Origin: Opacimonas sp014872805
GTDB taxonomy: Bacteria; Pseudomonadota; Gammaproteobacteria; Enterobacterales; Alteromonadaceae
Reading direction: 5' to 3'
DNA length: 64,000 bases
Assembly: GCA_014872805.1 (NCBI GenBank)
Contig: WKFN01000014.1
Location: 248,001-312,000 of the forward strand
The notes under the pieces were generated by a model, which saw nothing but the letters and a program-made list of their open reading frames with translations, did not search any database and was not told the DNA's origin. The translations under genes and the position numbers were made by a program. Shown one piece after another: positions 50,940 to 59,714 of this stretch (position 1 is the stretch's first letter; each line of letters begins with the position of its first letter).

Positions 50940-52529
50940 TTAGTCGAACTGATTCATTGTGTTGTCTTCACCAGAGGCCTTAAGCGCTTGGTCACCAGAG
51001 AAGTATTCTTTGTGAGTGTCGCCTAGGTCAGAACCAGCCATTGCTTGGTGCTTAACACACGCAAGACCTTGACGGATTTCTTGACGCTGTACGCCGCGAA
51101 CGTATGCCAACATACCTTCATCACCAAAGTAACCTTTTGCTAAGTTATCAGTTGATAACGCCGCAGTGTGGTAAGTTGGTAACGTGATTAAGTGGTGGAA
51201 GATACCCGCTTCACGAGCTGCATCGGCTTGGAAAGTACGTACTTTCTCGTCAGCTTCTGCTGCTAATTCAGAGTTATCATATTCTGCGTTCATCAAATCA
51301 TCGCGGATATATGCAGATACGTCTTTACCAGCTTCTGACCATGCATCAAATACTTGCTGACGGAAGTTAAGGGTCCAGTTGAATGAAGGAGAGTTGTTGT
51401 ATACAAGTTTCGCGTTAGGAACAGTCTTACGAATTTCATTTACCATTTCTGCGATTTGACCAACGTGAGGTTTCTCTGTTTCGATCCAAAGAAGGTCTGC
51501 ACCGTTTTGTAGTGAAGTCACACAGTCAAGCACAACACGGTCAACACCAGTGTTTTCTTTGAACTTGTAAAGACCATTAGGAAGACGAACAGGCTTCACT
51601 AATTCGCCGTTTAACTTCATTACAGTGTCACCGTTCTTAAGCTCATCAACACCGCCAACTGGTGAAGTTTCTAAGAACGCGTTGTACTGTTCAGCTAAAT
51701 CACCTTCAGAAGTCGATACTGGGATCTTCTGAGTTAGGCCAGCACCTAATGAGTCAGTACGTGCAACGATGACACCGTCATCTACGCCTAGCTCTAGGAA
51801 TGCGTAACGAACTGCGTTGATTTTCGCAAGGAAGTCTTCGTGTGGGACCGTTACTTTACCGTCTTGGTGACCACATTGTTTTGCATCAGATACTTGGTTT
51901 TCGATTTGGATACAGCATGCACCCGCTTCGATGAATTTCTTAGCTAATAAGTAAGTTGCTTCTTCGTTACCGAAACCGGCGTCGATGTCGGCAATAATTG
52001 GTACAACGTGCGTTTCGAAGTTATCGATAGCCGCTTGAGCTGCTGCAACGTCACCGCCGTTAGCGCGTGCATTGTCTAGGTCTTTGAAAAGGTTGCCTAG
52101 TTCACGTGCGTCAGCTTGACGTAAGAACGTGTATAACTCTTCAATTAGGTCAGCAACAGATGTTTTTTCGTGCATGGATTGGTCAGGAAGAGGACCGAAT
52201 TCTGAACGAAGTGCTGCAACCATCCAACCAGAAAGGTAAAGATACTTTTTGTCAGTTGTTTTTTGGTGCTTCTTGATAGCGATCATTTTTTGTTGACCGA
52301 TGAAGCCGTGCCAGCAACCTAGAGACTGAGTGTACTGTGCAGAATCTGCATCGTACTCAGCCATGTCTTTACGCATAATACCTGCAGTGTACTTAGCGAT
52401 ATCTAAACCGGTTTTAAAACGGTTTTGTAATTTCATGCGAGTCGCATATTCAGGGCTAATTGCATTCCAAGCTTGGTTTTGACCGATAAGCTCAGCAAAT
52501 GCGTTTTGCGTTTCTTGATAGTTAGACAT
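50940..52529 (-). CDS. aceA: isocitrate lyase
   Basis: Splits isocitrate into succinate and glyoxylate, opening the glyoxylate shunt for growth on acetate or fatty acids. The 529-residue form is longer than E. coli AceA (434) and resembles the longer gammaproteobacterial type. KQCGH (217-221) carries the catalytic Cys; PIIADIDAGFG (177-187) and WIETEKPH are further active-site blocks. Start at MSNYQETQ (52529) with AAGGAT 6 bases upstream; the frame stays open 40 codons further but without such a site. A 17-bp palindrome lies about 120 bp upstream. Confidence 0.95.
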   Translation of the reverse strand: MSNYQETQNAFAELIGQNQAWNAISPEYATRMKLQNRFKTGLDIAKYTAGIMRKDMAEYDADSAQYTQSLGCWHGFIGQQKMIAIKKHQKTTDKKYLYLSGWMVAALRSEFGPLPDQSMHEKTSVADLIEELYTFLRQADARELGNLFKDLDNARANGGDVAAAQAAIDNFETHVVPIIADIDAGFGNEEATYLLAKKFIEAGACCIQIENQVSDAKQCGHQDGKVTVPHEDFLAKINAVRYAFLELGVDDGVIVARTDSLGAGLTQKIPVSTSEGDLAEQYNAFLETSPVGGVDELKNGDTVMKLNGELVKPVRLPNGLYKFKENTGVDRVVLDCVTSLQNGADLLWIETEKPHVGQIAEMVNEIRKTVPNAKLVYNNSPSFNWTLNFRQQVFDAWSEAGKDVSAYIRDDLMNAEYDNSELAAEADEKVRTFQADAAREAGIFHHLITLPTYHTAALSTDNLAKGYFGDEGMLAYVRGVQRQEIRQGLACVKHQAMAGSDLGDTHKEYFSGDQALKASGEDNTMNQFD

Positions 52530-52646
52530 AGTCTTATCCTTTCTTTCAGGTTGATTCGATTGCGAAAACAAGTTGTTGTCTCGCGAACACATATACATCC
52601 TAGAAGGTTTATTTTGATAAATACAATCAATGAATTTCATTATCAT

Positions 52647-52663
52647 CATTCATATTATGAATG
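52647..52663. promoter_or_regulatory. palindromic operator before aceA
   Basis: CATTCATA and TATGAATG flank one base, a perfect 17-bp palindrome. Its 15-bp core differs from the glcB palindrome at two symmetric positions only. A further half site of the ATTCACA type lies 11 bp away (52667-52673, as TGTGAAT on the plus strand), as expected for cooperative LysR-type binding. Confidence 0.6.
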
Positions 52664-52817
52664 CGATGTGAATAGATGGAAGATTTTTTATTTTGCGCTT
52701 AGGTTTGATGGGACATGGCGAATGATCGTCAAAAATCTGATTGATCACTTATAATGATTATAAAAACCGTGAATGAGTCTAAGGTATTAGTCTGTTGTGC
52801 GATATTAGCGATAAAAA

Positions 52818-52862
52818 ATGTCACAACTATGTCATTAATCATTCAGAATCATCGTATATAAT
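52818..52862 (+). promoter_or_regulatory. Pho-box promoter of the alkaline phosphatase gene
   Basis: ATGTCAC (52818-52824), ATGTCAT (52829-52835) and a weaker CATTCAG (52840-52846) recur every 11 bp with AT-rich 4-bp spacers, the arrangement of PhoB half sites. The last unit ends 10 bp before a perfect TATAAT (52857-52862), the standard PhoB-activated geometry. Confidence 0.75.
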
Positions 52863-52890
52863 AGCCAAAATATTCATAGGAAAAATAACT

Positions 52891-54237
52891 ATGCTAAAAA
52901 AGATATTCTTCGTATCGGCAAGTACCATATTATTTGCTTGTTCATCCACACAGTTGCCTGATACCACTCCTGCCCCAGTCAGTGAGCTCAATCAACCTCT
53001 TAATATTGTCATGGTAGTAGCAGATGGAATGGGCCCAGCCTTTACCAGTGCGTATAAATATTATCAAGATAATGCTTCCACACCTGAACTAGATGCTACT
53101 TGGTTCGACCGACATCATGTCGGTATGTCTACTACGTTTCCGGCGAAAGTCTCTGGCTTAGTCACAGACAGCGCCGCAAGTGCAACGGCATTAGCTGCTG
53201 GGGTGAAGAGCTACAATGGTGCAATTGGTATGGACGTCGATAAAATACCGGTTCGCACTGTTTTGCATGCGGCCAAAGCCAAAGGCATGAAAACAGGTTT
53301 GGCCGTGACCTCACAGATCGTACATGCGACGCCTGCAGCTTATATTGCCCATAACGAATCGCGTCGTAACTATAATGCGATTGCCGATCAGTATTTTGAT
53401 TTGCGTTATCAAGACGATTTTTGGGTGGATGTCATGTTAGGGGGGGGAACCGCTTATTTTGACCGCGAAGATCGCAATTTGGCTCAAGAGTTCATTGATG
53501 CTGGTTATGCCTATGTCACTGAGTATAATGCATTGGCACAAATTGAGGAGCCATCTCGTGTGTTGGGTTTATTTGCTGAAAAGGGCTTACCGTGGGCATT
53601 AGATGACCCACAACCCCAACGTCTACGCACTTTGACTGAGCACGCTTTGAAGCATTTGCAACATGACGAAGGATTTTTCTTGTTGGTAGAGGCCAGTCAA
53701 GTAGACTGGGCCGGACATGCAAATGACATTGCTGGCGCGATGGCCGAAATGCAAGATTTGCACGACACCTTGTTGTTACTTGAAGAGTTTCAACGAGTGA
53801 ACCCAAATACATTGGTCATCTTAACGGCTGACCATTCAACGGGGGGACTGACCTTAGCGAAAGACGGTGAATACCGCTGGTCACCAGAATATTTACATAA
53901 TATTCCTGTATCTGTTGAATCTATGGTGCTCACCATGCAAGAAAAAGACATGAATGGTACCGAAAGAGTACAGTATCTCGAGCAAGTGTTGGCGTTTGAT
54001 TTGACGATTGAGCAAGAAGAAATTGTGGTGCTGATGGATTTATCACAAGGCTTACGCGCGTTAACCGCGCAAATCAAACCCTTTATTGACACTAAAACCA
54101 ATACCGGCTGGACCACCACTGGTCATACAGCGATAGATGTTCAAGTTTACGCATCAGGGCCTTATGCAGATAAGTTTGCTGGACAGCAAGATAATACGGA
54201 TATTGCGAAAGCGATTTTTGCGCTCTTAGACAATTAA
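52891..54237 (+). CDS. alkaline phosphatase, lipoprotein
   Basis: Phosphomonoesterase of the PhoA superfamily, 448 residues. The chosen start (52891, AGGA upstream) gives a lipoprotein signal with lipobox LFAC and Cys17, so it is lipid-anchored at the cell surface or in the periplasm. Metal and active-site features are VVADGMG, TDSAASATALAAGVKS with the nucleophilic Ser, LVEASQVDWAGHAND, LTADHSTGG and GWTTTGHTAIDV near the C-terminus. The phosphate-starvation promoter upstream agrees with a role in scavenging phosphate. It ends one base from the convergent VC0807-type gene. Confidence 0.92.
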   Translation: MLKKIFFVSASTILFACSSTQLPDTTPAPVSELNQPLNIVMVVADGMGPAFTSAYKYYQDNASTPELDATWFDRHHVGMSTTFPAKVSGLVTDSAASATALAAGVKSYNGAIGMDVDKIPVRTVLHAAKAKGMKTGLAVTSQIVHATPAAYIAHNESRRNYNAIADQYFDLRYQDDFWVDVMLGGGTAYFDREDRNLAQEFIDAGYAYVTEYNALAQIEEPSRVLGLFAEKGLPWALDDPQPQRLRTLTEHALKHLQHDEGFFLLVEASQVDWAGHANDIAGAMAEMQDLHDTLLLLEEFQRVNPNTLVILTADHSTGGLTLAKDGEYRWSPEYLHNIPVSVESMVLTMQEKDMNGTERVQYLEQVLAFDLTIEQEEIVVLMDLSQGLRALTAQIKPFIDTKTNTGWTTTGHTAIDVQVYASGPYADKFAGQQDNTDIAKAIFALLDN

Positions 54238-54238
54238 A

Positions 54239-54949
54239 TCACTGATTGAGGAACGTCTCGACTGGCTTGCCAGTTAGGCGTTTCATTTGTCCAAAGATAT
54301 ACCAAATCGCACCAAATAATAACAACATACTTGGTATAACAATGACTGGGTAACTTAAAGCAGTCATGCGTGCAAGCTCTTCAGTGTAAGCGGTGGTACC
54401 CGGTTCAGAAACCAAAATCCACTTCGCCAAACCATAGTTCAATGCTGATGATAAAAAGAATGAGCTTGCTACAATATAGTTACTAACATCGATTTTTTTC
54501 TCAAAACTAGCTTCATTGTTGTTGTGTGCTAATGCTTCACCTAGTTTCGGCCAGTTGATGAGCGTGTCATTCAGCACCAGAATTTTGATCAAGGGTTTTT
54601 TCATATAGCGGGTGATGAGTACCGCAAGGCCAATAAGCCCAGGAATGGCAGCCTCTTTGATAGCAATATATTCGGCAGGCAGTTTGAGTAAGCTGATCCC
54701 ACCGGTTAATAACACACTGATGATCCCTAATACCGAGAAAAAATTGACCTTTTTTTCTTTGGCTAATTCAAACAGGCCATAACCAAGCGGGAACGCCAAT
54801 GCCACCGCAATGCTCCACAATGGACCAAGATACTCTTCTTTACTAGCATACGACATGATAACGACAGGAATGATGATGTTAAATGCAAGGTTGCCGATGA
54901 AATTTTGATTTTGCGGTTGGGCGGGTTTGGTATTGGTCGATGCGCTCAC
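54239..54949 (-). CDS. VC0807 family membrane protein
   Basis: About 236 residues with six predicted membrane helices, from LAFNIIIPVVIMSYAS to the last SYPVIVIPSMLLLFGAIWYIFG, and a conserved-looking helix pair around GLIGLAVLITRYM and PLIKILVLNDTLINW. Function unknown; the family is named after a Vibrio cholerae protein. The start is a GTG at 54949 with AGAGG 5 bases upstream; an upstream in-frame ATG (55009) would overlap the region just after the previous stop and add an odd Cys- and Phe-rich leader. It follows the ATP-grasp gene by 64 bp and may belong to its operon. Confidence 0.7.
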   Translation of the reverse strand: MSASTNTKPAQPQNQNFIGNLAFNIIIPVVIMSYASKEEYLGPLWSIAVALAFPLGYGLFELAKEKKVNFFSVLGIISVLLTGGISLLKLPAEYIAIKEAAIPGLIGLAVLITRYMKKPLIKILVLNDTLINWPKLGEALAHNNNEASFEKKIDVSNYIVASSFFLSSALNYGLAKWILVSEPGTTAYTEELARMTALSYPVIVIPSMLLLFGAIWYIFGQMKRLTGKPVETFLNQ

Positions 54950-55013
54950 TGCGGCCTCTGGAAAATGAAAACAAAAAACTAGTTTGTCGCAAAAAGCGAA
55001 GCGATGCAATCCT

Positions 55014-56177
55014 TTAAACTATGACATGTGGAATAAAGCGTGACATATCCTGTGTGATCATATTTGCATCTTCTCGAATCGATATCCCTGCAGGTAAGTC
55101 GTCCACGAGCCAGGAGCCAATCAGAGTGTAGTGTTGTTCGAACTTTGGTAATTCGGTAAAAGCCTGATAAATATACCCTTCGCTTCCATAAGGACCATCT
55201 GAACTGTAAGTAGTTTGTCCATCATTAATAATACTAATATTGGCACCTTCGCGAGAAAAGATCGGTTTTTTGACCCATTTCCCAGTGTCTATCTTGTTGG
55301 CTTCATCAGCAAAATAGGCTGGCAATAGATTAGGATGATTGGGAAAGAGTTTCCACAGCATGGGCAACAAGGCTTTATTCGAAATAATTGCTTTATAAGC
55401 AGGCTCTAGCCAATGCACTTGACTGGAATAAAGGTGCTCAGCAAAGGGGTCGGCAAAAATGTTTTCCCATGGATAGAGTTTGAAACAATGCGAAATGACA
55501 CGGTCGAGTTTGTCGGTATAAAAGCCCTCGGGTGAGACCCCCATGTCTTCAATAAAAACAAAAAAGTCTCTTAGTCCGGCCTCTGCTGCGCAATCTTGTA
55601 AATACTGAACGGTTCCGCGATCTTCGACCGTGTCTTTGCAGCAAGCAAAGTGCATTTGCGACATCTGATAATACTCACGCAGATTAGCAAAGCGGTGCAC
55701 AAGTTTCTCTTGTAGTGAATTAAACTGGTCAGTATGAGGAGGCAATATGCCACTTTGAACTTGTTCTTCTAACCACAGCCATTGCCAAAATCCGGTTTCA
55801 TATAAACTCGTCGGCGTGTCTGCGTTGTTTTCGAGTAATTTGGCGGGGCCTTTGCCATTGTAGGCAAGATCCATGCGGCTATACAAACTGGGCGCTTGAT
55901 GGATCCAGCTATCGCGCACCAAATCCCACATTGATTCAGGAATACGAAATTGTCGTAAGTACTGCTCGTCATGCACGACCGCATCGACCACAGCTAAGCA
56001 CATCTGGTGCAGATCCGCAGTCGGGTCTTCTATATCTTGCTCAATTTGTTGGAGCGTAAATTGATAAAAAGCGGATTCATCCCAGTAAGGCTCGCCATAC
56101 ATGGTATGAAAGTGAAAGCCGTATTCGAGCGCTTTAGCTTGCCAGTTGGCACGTTCTGCGCAAGTTTGTCGAATCAT
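55014..56177 (-). CDS. glutathionylspermidine synthase family ATP-grasp protein (YgiC/YjfC-like)
   Basis: ATP-grasp ligase of 387 residues related to the synthetase half of glutathionylspermidine synthase. KLLENNADTPTSLYETGFWQW (about residues 113-133), SQMHFACCKDTVEDRGTVQYLQ, LYPWENIFADPFAEHL, KKPIFSREGANI and the end TYSSDGPYGSEGYIYQAF are the family landmarks. It should join an amine to a carboxyl group with ATP, but E. coli relatives do not make glutathionylspermidine, so the product is unknown. The gene follows the YgiB-like lipoprotein by 12 bp, as in E. coli ygiB-ygiC and yjfMC. Confidence 0.88.
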   Translation of the reverse strand: MIRQTCAERANWQAKALEYGFHFHTMYGEPYWDESAFYQFTLQQIEQDIEDPTADLHQMCLAVVDAVVHDEQYLRQFRIPESMWDLVRDSWIHQAPSLYSRMDLAYNGKGPAKLLENNADTPTSLYETGFWQWLWLEEQVQSGILPPHTDQFNSLQEKLVHRFANLREYYQMSQMHFACCKDTVEDRGTVQYLQDCAAEAGLRDFFVFIEDMGVSPEGFYTDKLDRVISHCFKLYPWENIFADPFAEHLYSSQVHWLEPAYKAIISNKALLPMLWKLFPNHPNLLPAYFADEANKIDTGKWVKKPIFSREGANISIINDGQTTYSSDGPYGSEGYIYQAFTELPKFEQHYTLIGSWLVDDLPAGISIREDANMITQDMSRFIPHVIV

Positions 56178-56189
56178 CGGGTGCTGAAC

Positions 56190-56831
56190 CTAGCCACCAA
56201 ACCCTCGTGAGCTACTGCGGGTGGCAACGGATTTACCAAAGCCGCCTCTAGACAAAGTGCGACTTGCAGTTGGCTTGGCTTTGAAATCACTGCCATATAC
56301 TTTGGTCGCCGTTCTATGGGTACCACCAAAGCTTTTGCCCGACGCGTCAAACCACTGATTTCGCAAAGAGGAACGACGCGAATACGAAGTGAATAAGGGC
56401 TGAGCATAATAGCGTTTTTTCTTTTTTTTCTTAAAATCGATATCCCAGTCATTATCTTGAAATAGCATGCGACTAAGCATGAATCCAGCCATGAAAGGCA
56501 TAAAGAAAGAGCCGTTTTCATTGCTAACGTATTCACATCGGTTATCACCAAATTCATACTCACAATCACGCTCATTACTGAATCGTGGTGCGGTTCTCAC
56601 CGCGTCTTCGACCGCGCTTTCATAGGCATACTGACATTGGTCAAAAAATCCCGGGTTGTTGTCGGTACACTCACTTAGCGAGCGATAGATATCAGCAACT
56701 TCGGGTTCTTCACCGCAACCCGATAATAAAACCGCAGCAATTCCCACAGCTAGCGGTTTGACAGCAAATACTTTGCGGTAACGATTAAGCTGGATGGCGC
56801 TGCGTTTGGTACTTTTTGAGGACATGGTCAT
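56190..56831 (-). CDS. YgiB-like lipoprotein (DUF1190)
   Basis: About 213 residues. A 30-residue basic N-terminus precedes a hydrophobic stretch and lipobox LLSGC, as in YgiB/YjfM. The mature part contains four more Cys in a short span (LSECTDNNPGFFDQCQY, DCEYEFGDNRCEY), then a Phe/Met-rich helix, a run of six Lys and a C-terminal tail rich in Ser, Arg and Gly ending SSSRGFGG. Function unknown; the constant partner is the ATP-grasp gene downstream. AGAGGA lies 6 bases before the ATG at 56831. The Gly/Ser/Arg tail might be a target of modification by the ligase. Confidence 0.8.
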   Translation of the reverse strand: MTMSSKSTKRSAIQLNRYRKVFAVKPLAVGIAAVLLSGCGEEPEVADIYRSLSECTDNNPGFFDQCQYAYESAVEDAVRTAPRFSNERDCEYEFGDNRCEYVSNENGSFFMPFMAGFMLSRMLFQDNDWDIDFKKKKKKRYYAQPLFTSYSRRSSLRNQWFDASGKSFGGTHRTATKVYGSDFKAKPTASRTLSRGGFGKSVATRSSSRGFGG

Positions 56832-56842
56832 GGGAAGTCCTC

Positions 56843-57250
56843 TTAGTAAGACATGCAAGCTGCGTTCAAAATACCCACGGCCACAGAAACCAAACCAAGC
56901 ATGACCCCTGCAGACGTTTCATTTTTTTCAATACGTTCACTTATCATTGGCATGAACGTCAGCTTGAGTATGACAAAAGCCAAAAGCTGAGCAACCAAAG
57001 CGACCAACGCCCATACGATAAAATCTATATAAGCAACGGAATTACTTGCAGCACCACCAATAGCGATCGCAAAACCCACCACAGCGCCACCAAACGCAAC
57101 CGCAGCAGCGGTATTTTGTTGTTCTTTGATAAGTTGCCACTCATTATGGGGCGTCACAAAGGCGTAGATAATTTTGAATAAAAACAACAAGGCAATGGCA
57201 GAACCAAAATACAGTGCAAAATTACCTGTGCTGGTCAATAAATCAAGCAT
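56843..57250 (-). CDS. DUF350 membrane protein (YjfL-like)
   Basis: 135 residues, four membrane helices (about 9-30, 46-66, 74-97 and 113-132), with the paired-repeat look of DUF350: AAVAFGGAVVGFAIAIGGA and VMLGLVSVAVGILNAACM. It overlaps the potassium channel gene by 8 bp and precedes the YgiB-like gene by 11 bp. In E. coli yjfL sits in the same way next to DUF1190 and ATP-grasp genes. Biochemical role unknown, perhaps a membrane partner of the ligase. Confidence 0.85.
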   Translation of the reverse strand: MLDLLTSTGNFALYFGSAIALLFLFKIIYAFVTPHNEWQLIKEQQNTAAAVAFGGAVVGFAIAIGGAASNSVAYIDFIVWALVALVAQLLAFVILKLTFMPMISERIEKNETSAGVMLGLVSVAVGILNAACMSY

Positions 57251-58310
57251 TATGAATTCCTTCTACAAAAGCATGCCACTGCATGTCATTAATACGACTG
57301 CGCGCGATATAAAAAACGCGATCGCCTGGGTGAATTTGAGTGTCAAAACTTGGGTTAACGATGATGTGTTGCTTGTCATCTGCTTTAGCATAGCCGATAA
57401 AAATGGCATCGTGGATGTGTTTTATTTGGATAAATATATCCGACACTTCAATAAAGCCAACATCTTGAGGCACTATGGTTGAGTACTGTTCATGCCCATC
57501 AGCGACACTTAACAAATCGTGATGCAGCAACGATGAACCTGGATCAAAGGCGGACTTGGCGAGCATTTCAACCGCTACCGATGGGGTGCACTCGACATTA
57601 GGGCAATGCTGTTGTAACAAACTCACCAAAGATTCGTCATTAAAGTATGCAACTATATGAGCATTGGGATTGTGCTTTGAGCAAAATAGCGCAGTCGTCA
57701 TGGTAATGTCATCATGTGGATTATCAATCAAGATGGTTTTGGCACTATTGACATTTGCTTTGTTCATATCTTCTTCGCGGTTAAAAGATGACACGCGAAC
57801 AAATTCAATTTCACCTGGCATAGGGTTTTCAATATCGGCTTTGACACACAGTACAATGTCAACTTTTTCGGTACTTTGCTGACGTTCTTTAAGCAGTAAT
57901 TGCAACAATTGAATGGTGCGTTCATCGTTCCAACCTAAGATCAAAATATGTTGTTCATTCATGATGCTCTTTAGTCCTCTAATATCCAGTTGCCATTGTC
58001 TGCTTAGCCAAGCTGCGATTCGTCCGATTACCAAAGCAAAAAGCGACAGTCCCACCGGAATCACAAATAAACTGACGACCCATTTGCCTGCATCCGTGGT
58101 TGGCGAAAAATCACCGTATCCGACGGTCGATGTTGTGACAATAATGTAGTACACAAAATCCGTTGGCGAAGTAACACTGATCTCCCCCACGGCATATAGT
58201 AGTGCCCATGTGATCACAACATAACCAAGCAATACCAAAGCGATATTAGTGCCACTGGCGTGATTGAAGTATTTTACAAAGGAGCGTTTGACTTTTTGCC
58301 AGAGAGTCAT
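57243..58310 (-). CDS. two-helix potassium channel with RCK-type domain
   Basis: 355-residue inner-membrane ion channel. Helices at about 22-41 and 76-98 flank a pore loop with the potassium filter TVGYGD (62-67). From residue 117 a cytosolic TrkA-N-like domain begins (EQHILILGWNDERTIQLLQLL), with GWNDE in place of the GxGxxG motif, as in Kch- and CASTOR-like channels. First gene of the five-gene operon, so ion flux and the ATP-grasp modification system are apparently expressed together. A good promoter lies just upstream. Confidence 0.87.
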   Translation of the reverse strand: MTLWQKVKRSFVKYFNHASGTNIALVLLGYVVITWALLYAVGEISVTSPTDFVYYIIVTTSTVGYGDFSPTTDAGKWVVSLFVIPVGLSLFALVIGRIAAWLSRQWQLDIRGLKSIMNEQHILILGWNDERTIQLLQLLLKERQQSTEKVDIVLCVKADIENPMPGEIEFVRVSSFNREEDMNKANVNSAKTILIDNPHDDITMTTALFCSKHNPNAHIVAYFNDESLVSLLQQHCPNVECTPSVAVEMLAKSAFDPGSSLLHHDLLSVADGHEQYSTIVPQDVGFIEVSDIFIQIKHIHDAIFIGYAKADDKQHIIVNPSFDTQIHPGDRVFYIARSRINDMQWHAFVEGIHNA

Positions 58311-58329
58311 GTGTTTGATTAATAATTAA

Positions 58330-58358
58330 AATATAAATTTAGTCTACGAAGTTGTGAA
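58330..58358 (-). promoter_or_regulatory. sigma-70 promoter of the potassium channel operon
   Basis: On the minus strand TTCACA (58353-58358) and TATATT (58330-58335) are 17 bp apart, placing transcription start near 58323 and leaving a leader of only about a dozen bases before the ATG at 58310. Confidence 0.5.
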
Positions 58359-58555
58359 CCAAAAATCCACCGTAAAATGTAAGAAAGCATGATCATTGCG
58401 TTTAACACAAAAAGCCCACTTTAGTGAGATGGGCAAACCGGCTTTTGGAGAACACACATTAAATCACTGTGTTACACTAACTATCGTCGGTTCTCCCAAA
58501 TTCTGATGTGCGACTTTTTACGCCTAGGTATGTTAATCAATACTGACAGTTTTAC

Positions 58556-58583
58556 TTGCCTTGTATGCCGACCAAAGTACAAT
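58556..58583 (+). promoter_or_regulatory. candidate promoter of queA
   Basis: TTGCCT (58556-58561) and TACAAT (58578-58583) are 16 bp apart, 24 bp before the queA ATG. The leader contains GAGG 7 bases before the start codon. Confidence 0.4.
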
Positions 58584-58607
58584 ATCGGCAAATTTTTGAG
58601 GTAGCGT

Positions 58608-59648
58608 ATGAAAACATCTGATTTTGGCTTTGATTTACCAGAGCATTTGATTGCCAAGTATCCCACAGCAGACCGAACAGCGTCTAGGTTACTTCATTTA
58701 AATGGTAAAACAGGGGCGGTAGCAGACTATCGATTCCCACAAATGTTGCGGTTTGTGGAAGAAGGTGATTTACTCATTTTTAACGACACACGAGTCATCC
58801 CTGCGCGCTTGCTAGGGCAAAAGAGCTCAGGTGGAAAAGTCGAAGTATTGGTCGAAAGAATGCTTGACGATAATCGAGTATTAGCACATGTTCGAGCCAG
58901 CAAATCCCCTAAAGTCGGTGCAATGTTGCGCTTAGAAAACGCGTTTGACGTCGAGATGCTGAGACGTGACGGTGCGCTGTTTGAGCTCAAATTTTTAACC
59001 GACATGAGCGTGTTAGAATGCCTTGAGCAATATGGACATATGCCACTACCCCCTTATATTGACCGTCCAGATGAAGATTCAGATAAAGAGCGTTATCAAA
59101 CTGTCTATAATAACAAGCCAGGAGCCGTGGCAGCTCCAACCGCCGGCCTGCATTTTGACGATGAGCTATTAGCCAAACTAAAAGAGAAAGGTGTGCAAGT
59201 TGGCTTTGTCACCTTGCACGTGGGTGCAGGCACCTTCCAACCTGTCAAAGTAGATAATGTTGAAGAACACACTATGCACGCTGAATATGCCGAAGTCTCA
59301 GAAGCAATCGTGGCACAAATCAAAGCAACAAAGGCTGCAGGAAAACGAGTCATTGCTGTGGGGACAACTTCGATGCGTTCGGTGGAAACAGCGGCCAAAA
59401 AAGGCGATGAGACAGGTGAATTACTGGTGCCTTTTTATGATGATACTGAAATTTTCATTTATCCCGGGTTTGAATTTAAAGTATTTGATGCGATGTTCAC
59501 CAATTTTCATTTGCCAGAATCCACTTTGATGATGTTGATCAGTGCTTTTGCAGGCAAGGAATATGTTATGAGTGCATATCAGCACGCTATTCGCAATGAG
59601 TATCGGTTCTTTAGTTACGGTGATTCGATGTTTATCGAACGTGCTTAG
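58608..59648 (+). CDS. queA: S-adenosylmethionine:tRNA ribosyltransferase-isomerase
   Basis: Moves and isomerises the ribosyl part of S-adenosylmethionine onto preQ1-tRNA to give epoxyqueuosine, in queuosine synthesis at the anticodon wobble base. The 346 residues are standard. FDLPEHLIAKYPTADRTASRLL at the N-terminus, FNDTRVIPARLLG, PGAVAAPTAGLHF, TLHVGAGTFQPV and FHLPESTLMMLISAFAG at the end are the family signatures in order. It is followed by tgt after 66 bp, the other dedicated enzyme of the pathway. Confidence 0.97.
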   Translation: MKTSDFGFDLPEHLIAKYPTADRTASRLLHLNGKTGAVADYRFPQMLRFVEEGDLLIFNDTRVIPARLLGQKSSGGKVEVLVERMLDDNRVLAHVRASKSPKVGAMLRLENAFDVEMLRRDGALFELKFLTDMSVLECLEQYGHMPLPPYIDRPDEDSDKERYQTVYNNKPGAVAAPTAGLHFDDELLAKLKEKGVQVGFVTLHVGAGTFQPVKVDNVEEHTMHAEYAEVSEAIVAQIKATKAAGKRVIAVGTTSMRSVETAAKKGDETGELLVPFYDDTEIFIYPGFEFKVFDAMFTNFHLPESTLMMLISAFAGKEYVMSAYQHAIRNEYRFFSYGDSMFIERA

Positions 59649-59714
59649 TTTGATAGACTATGCGCCATATTTTGGCGTGATTTATCCAACGCCGTATTAC
59701 AGCGAGAATAGTTC

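Larger units (their letters stand above)
52530..52890. other. divergent control region between aceA and the alkaline phosphatase gene
   Basis: No gene is supported in these 361 bp. It holds the aceA leader (with the palindrome at 52647-52663 and an extra half site TGTGAAT at 52667-52673) and, on the other side, the Pho-box promoter of the phosphatase gene. The middle, 52680-52800, is AT-rich without a motif I recognise. Confidence 0.6.

Noticed and set aside
58409..58448. Nested inverted repeats (AAAAGCC with GGCTTTT, CACT with AGTG) before queA
   Set aside because: No gene on the plus strand ends here and the stem is interrupted; it cannot be assigned to a terminator or riboswitch.
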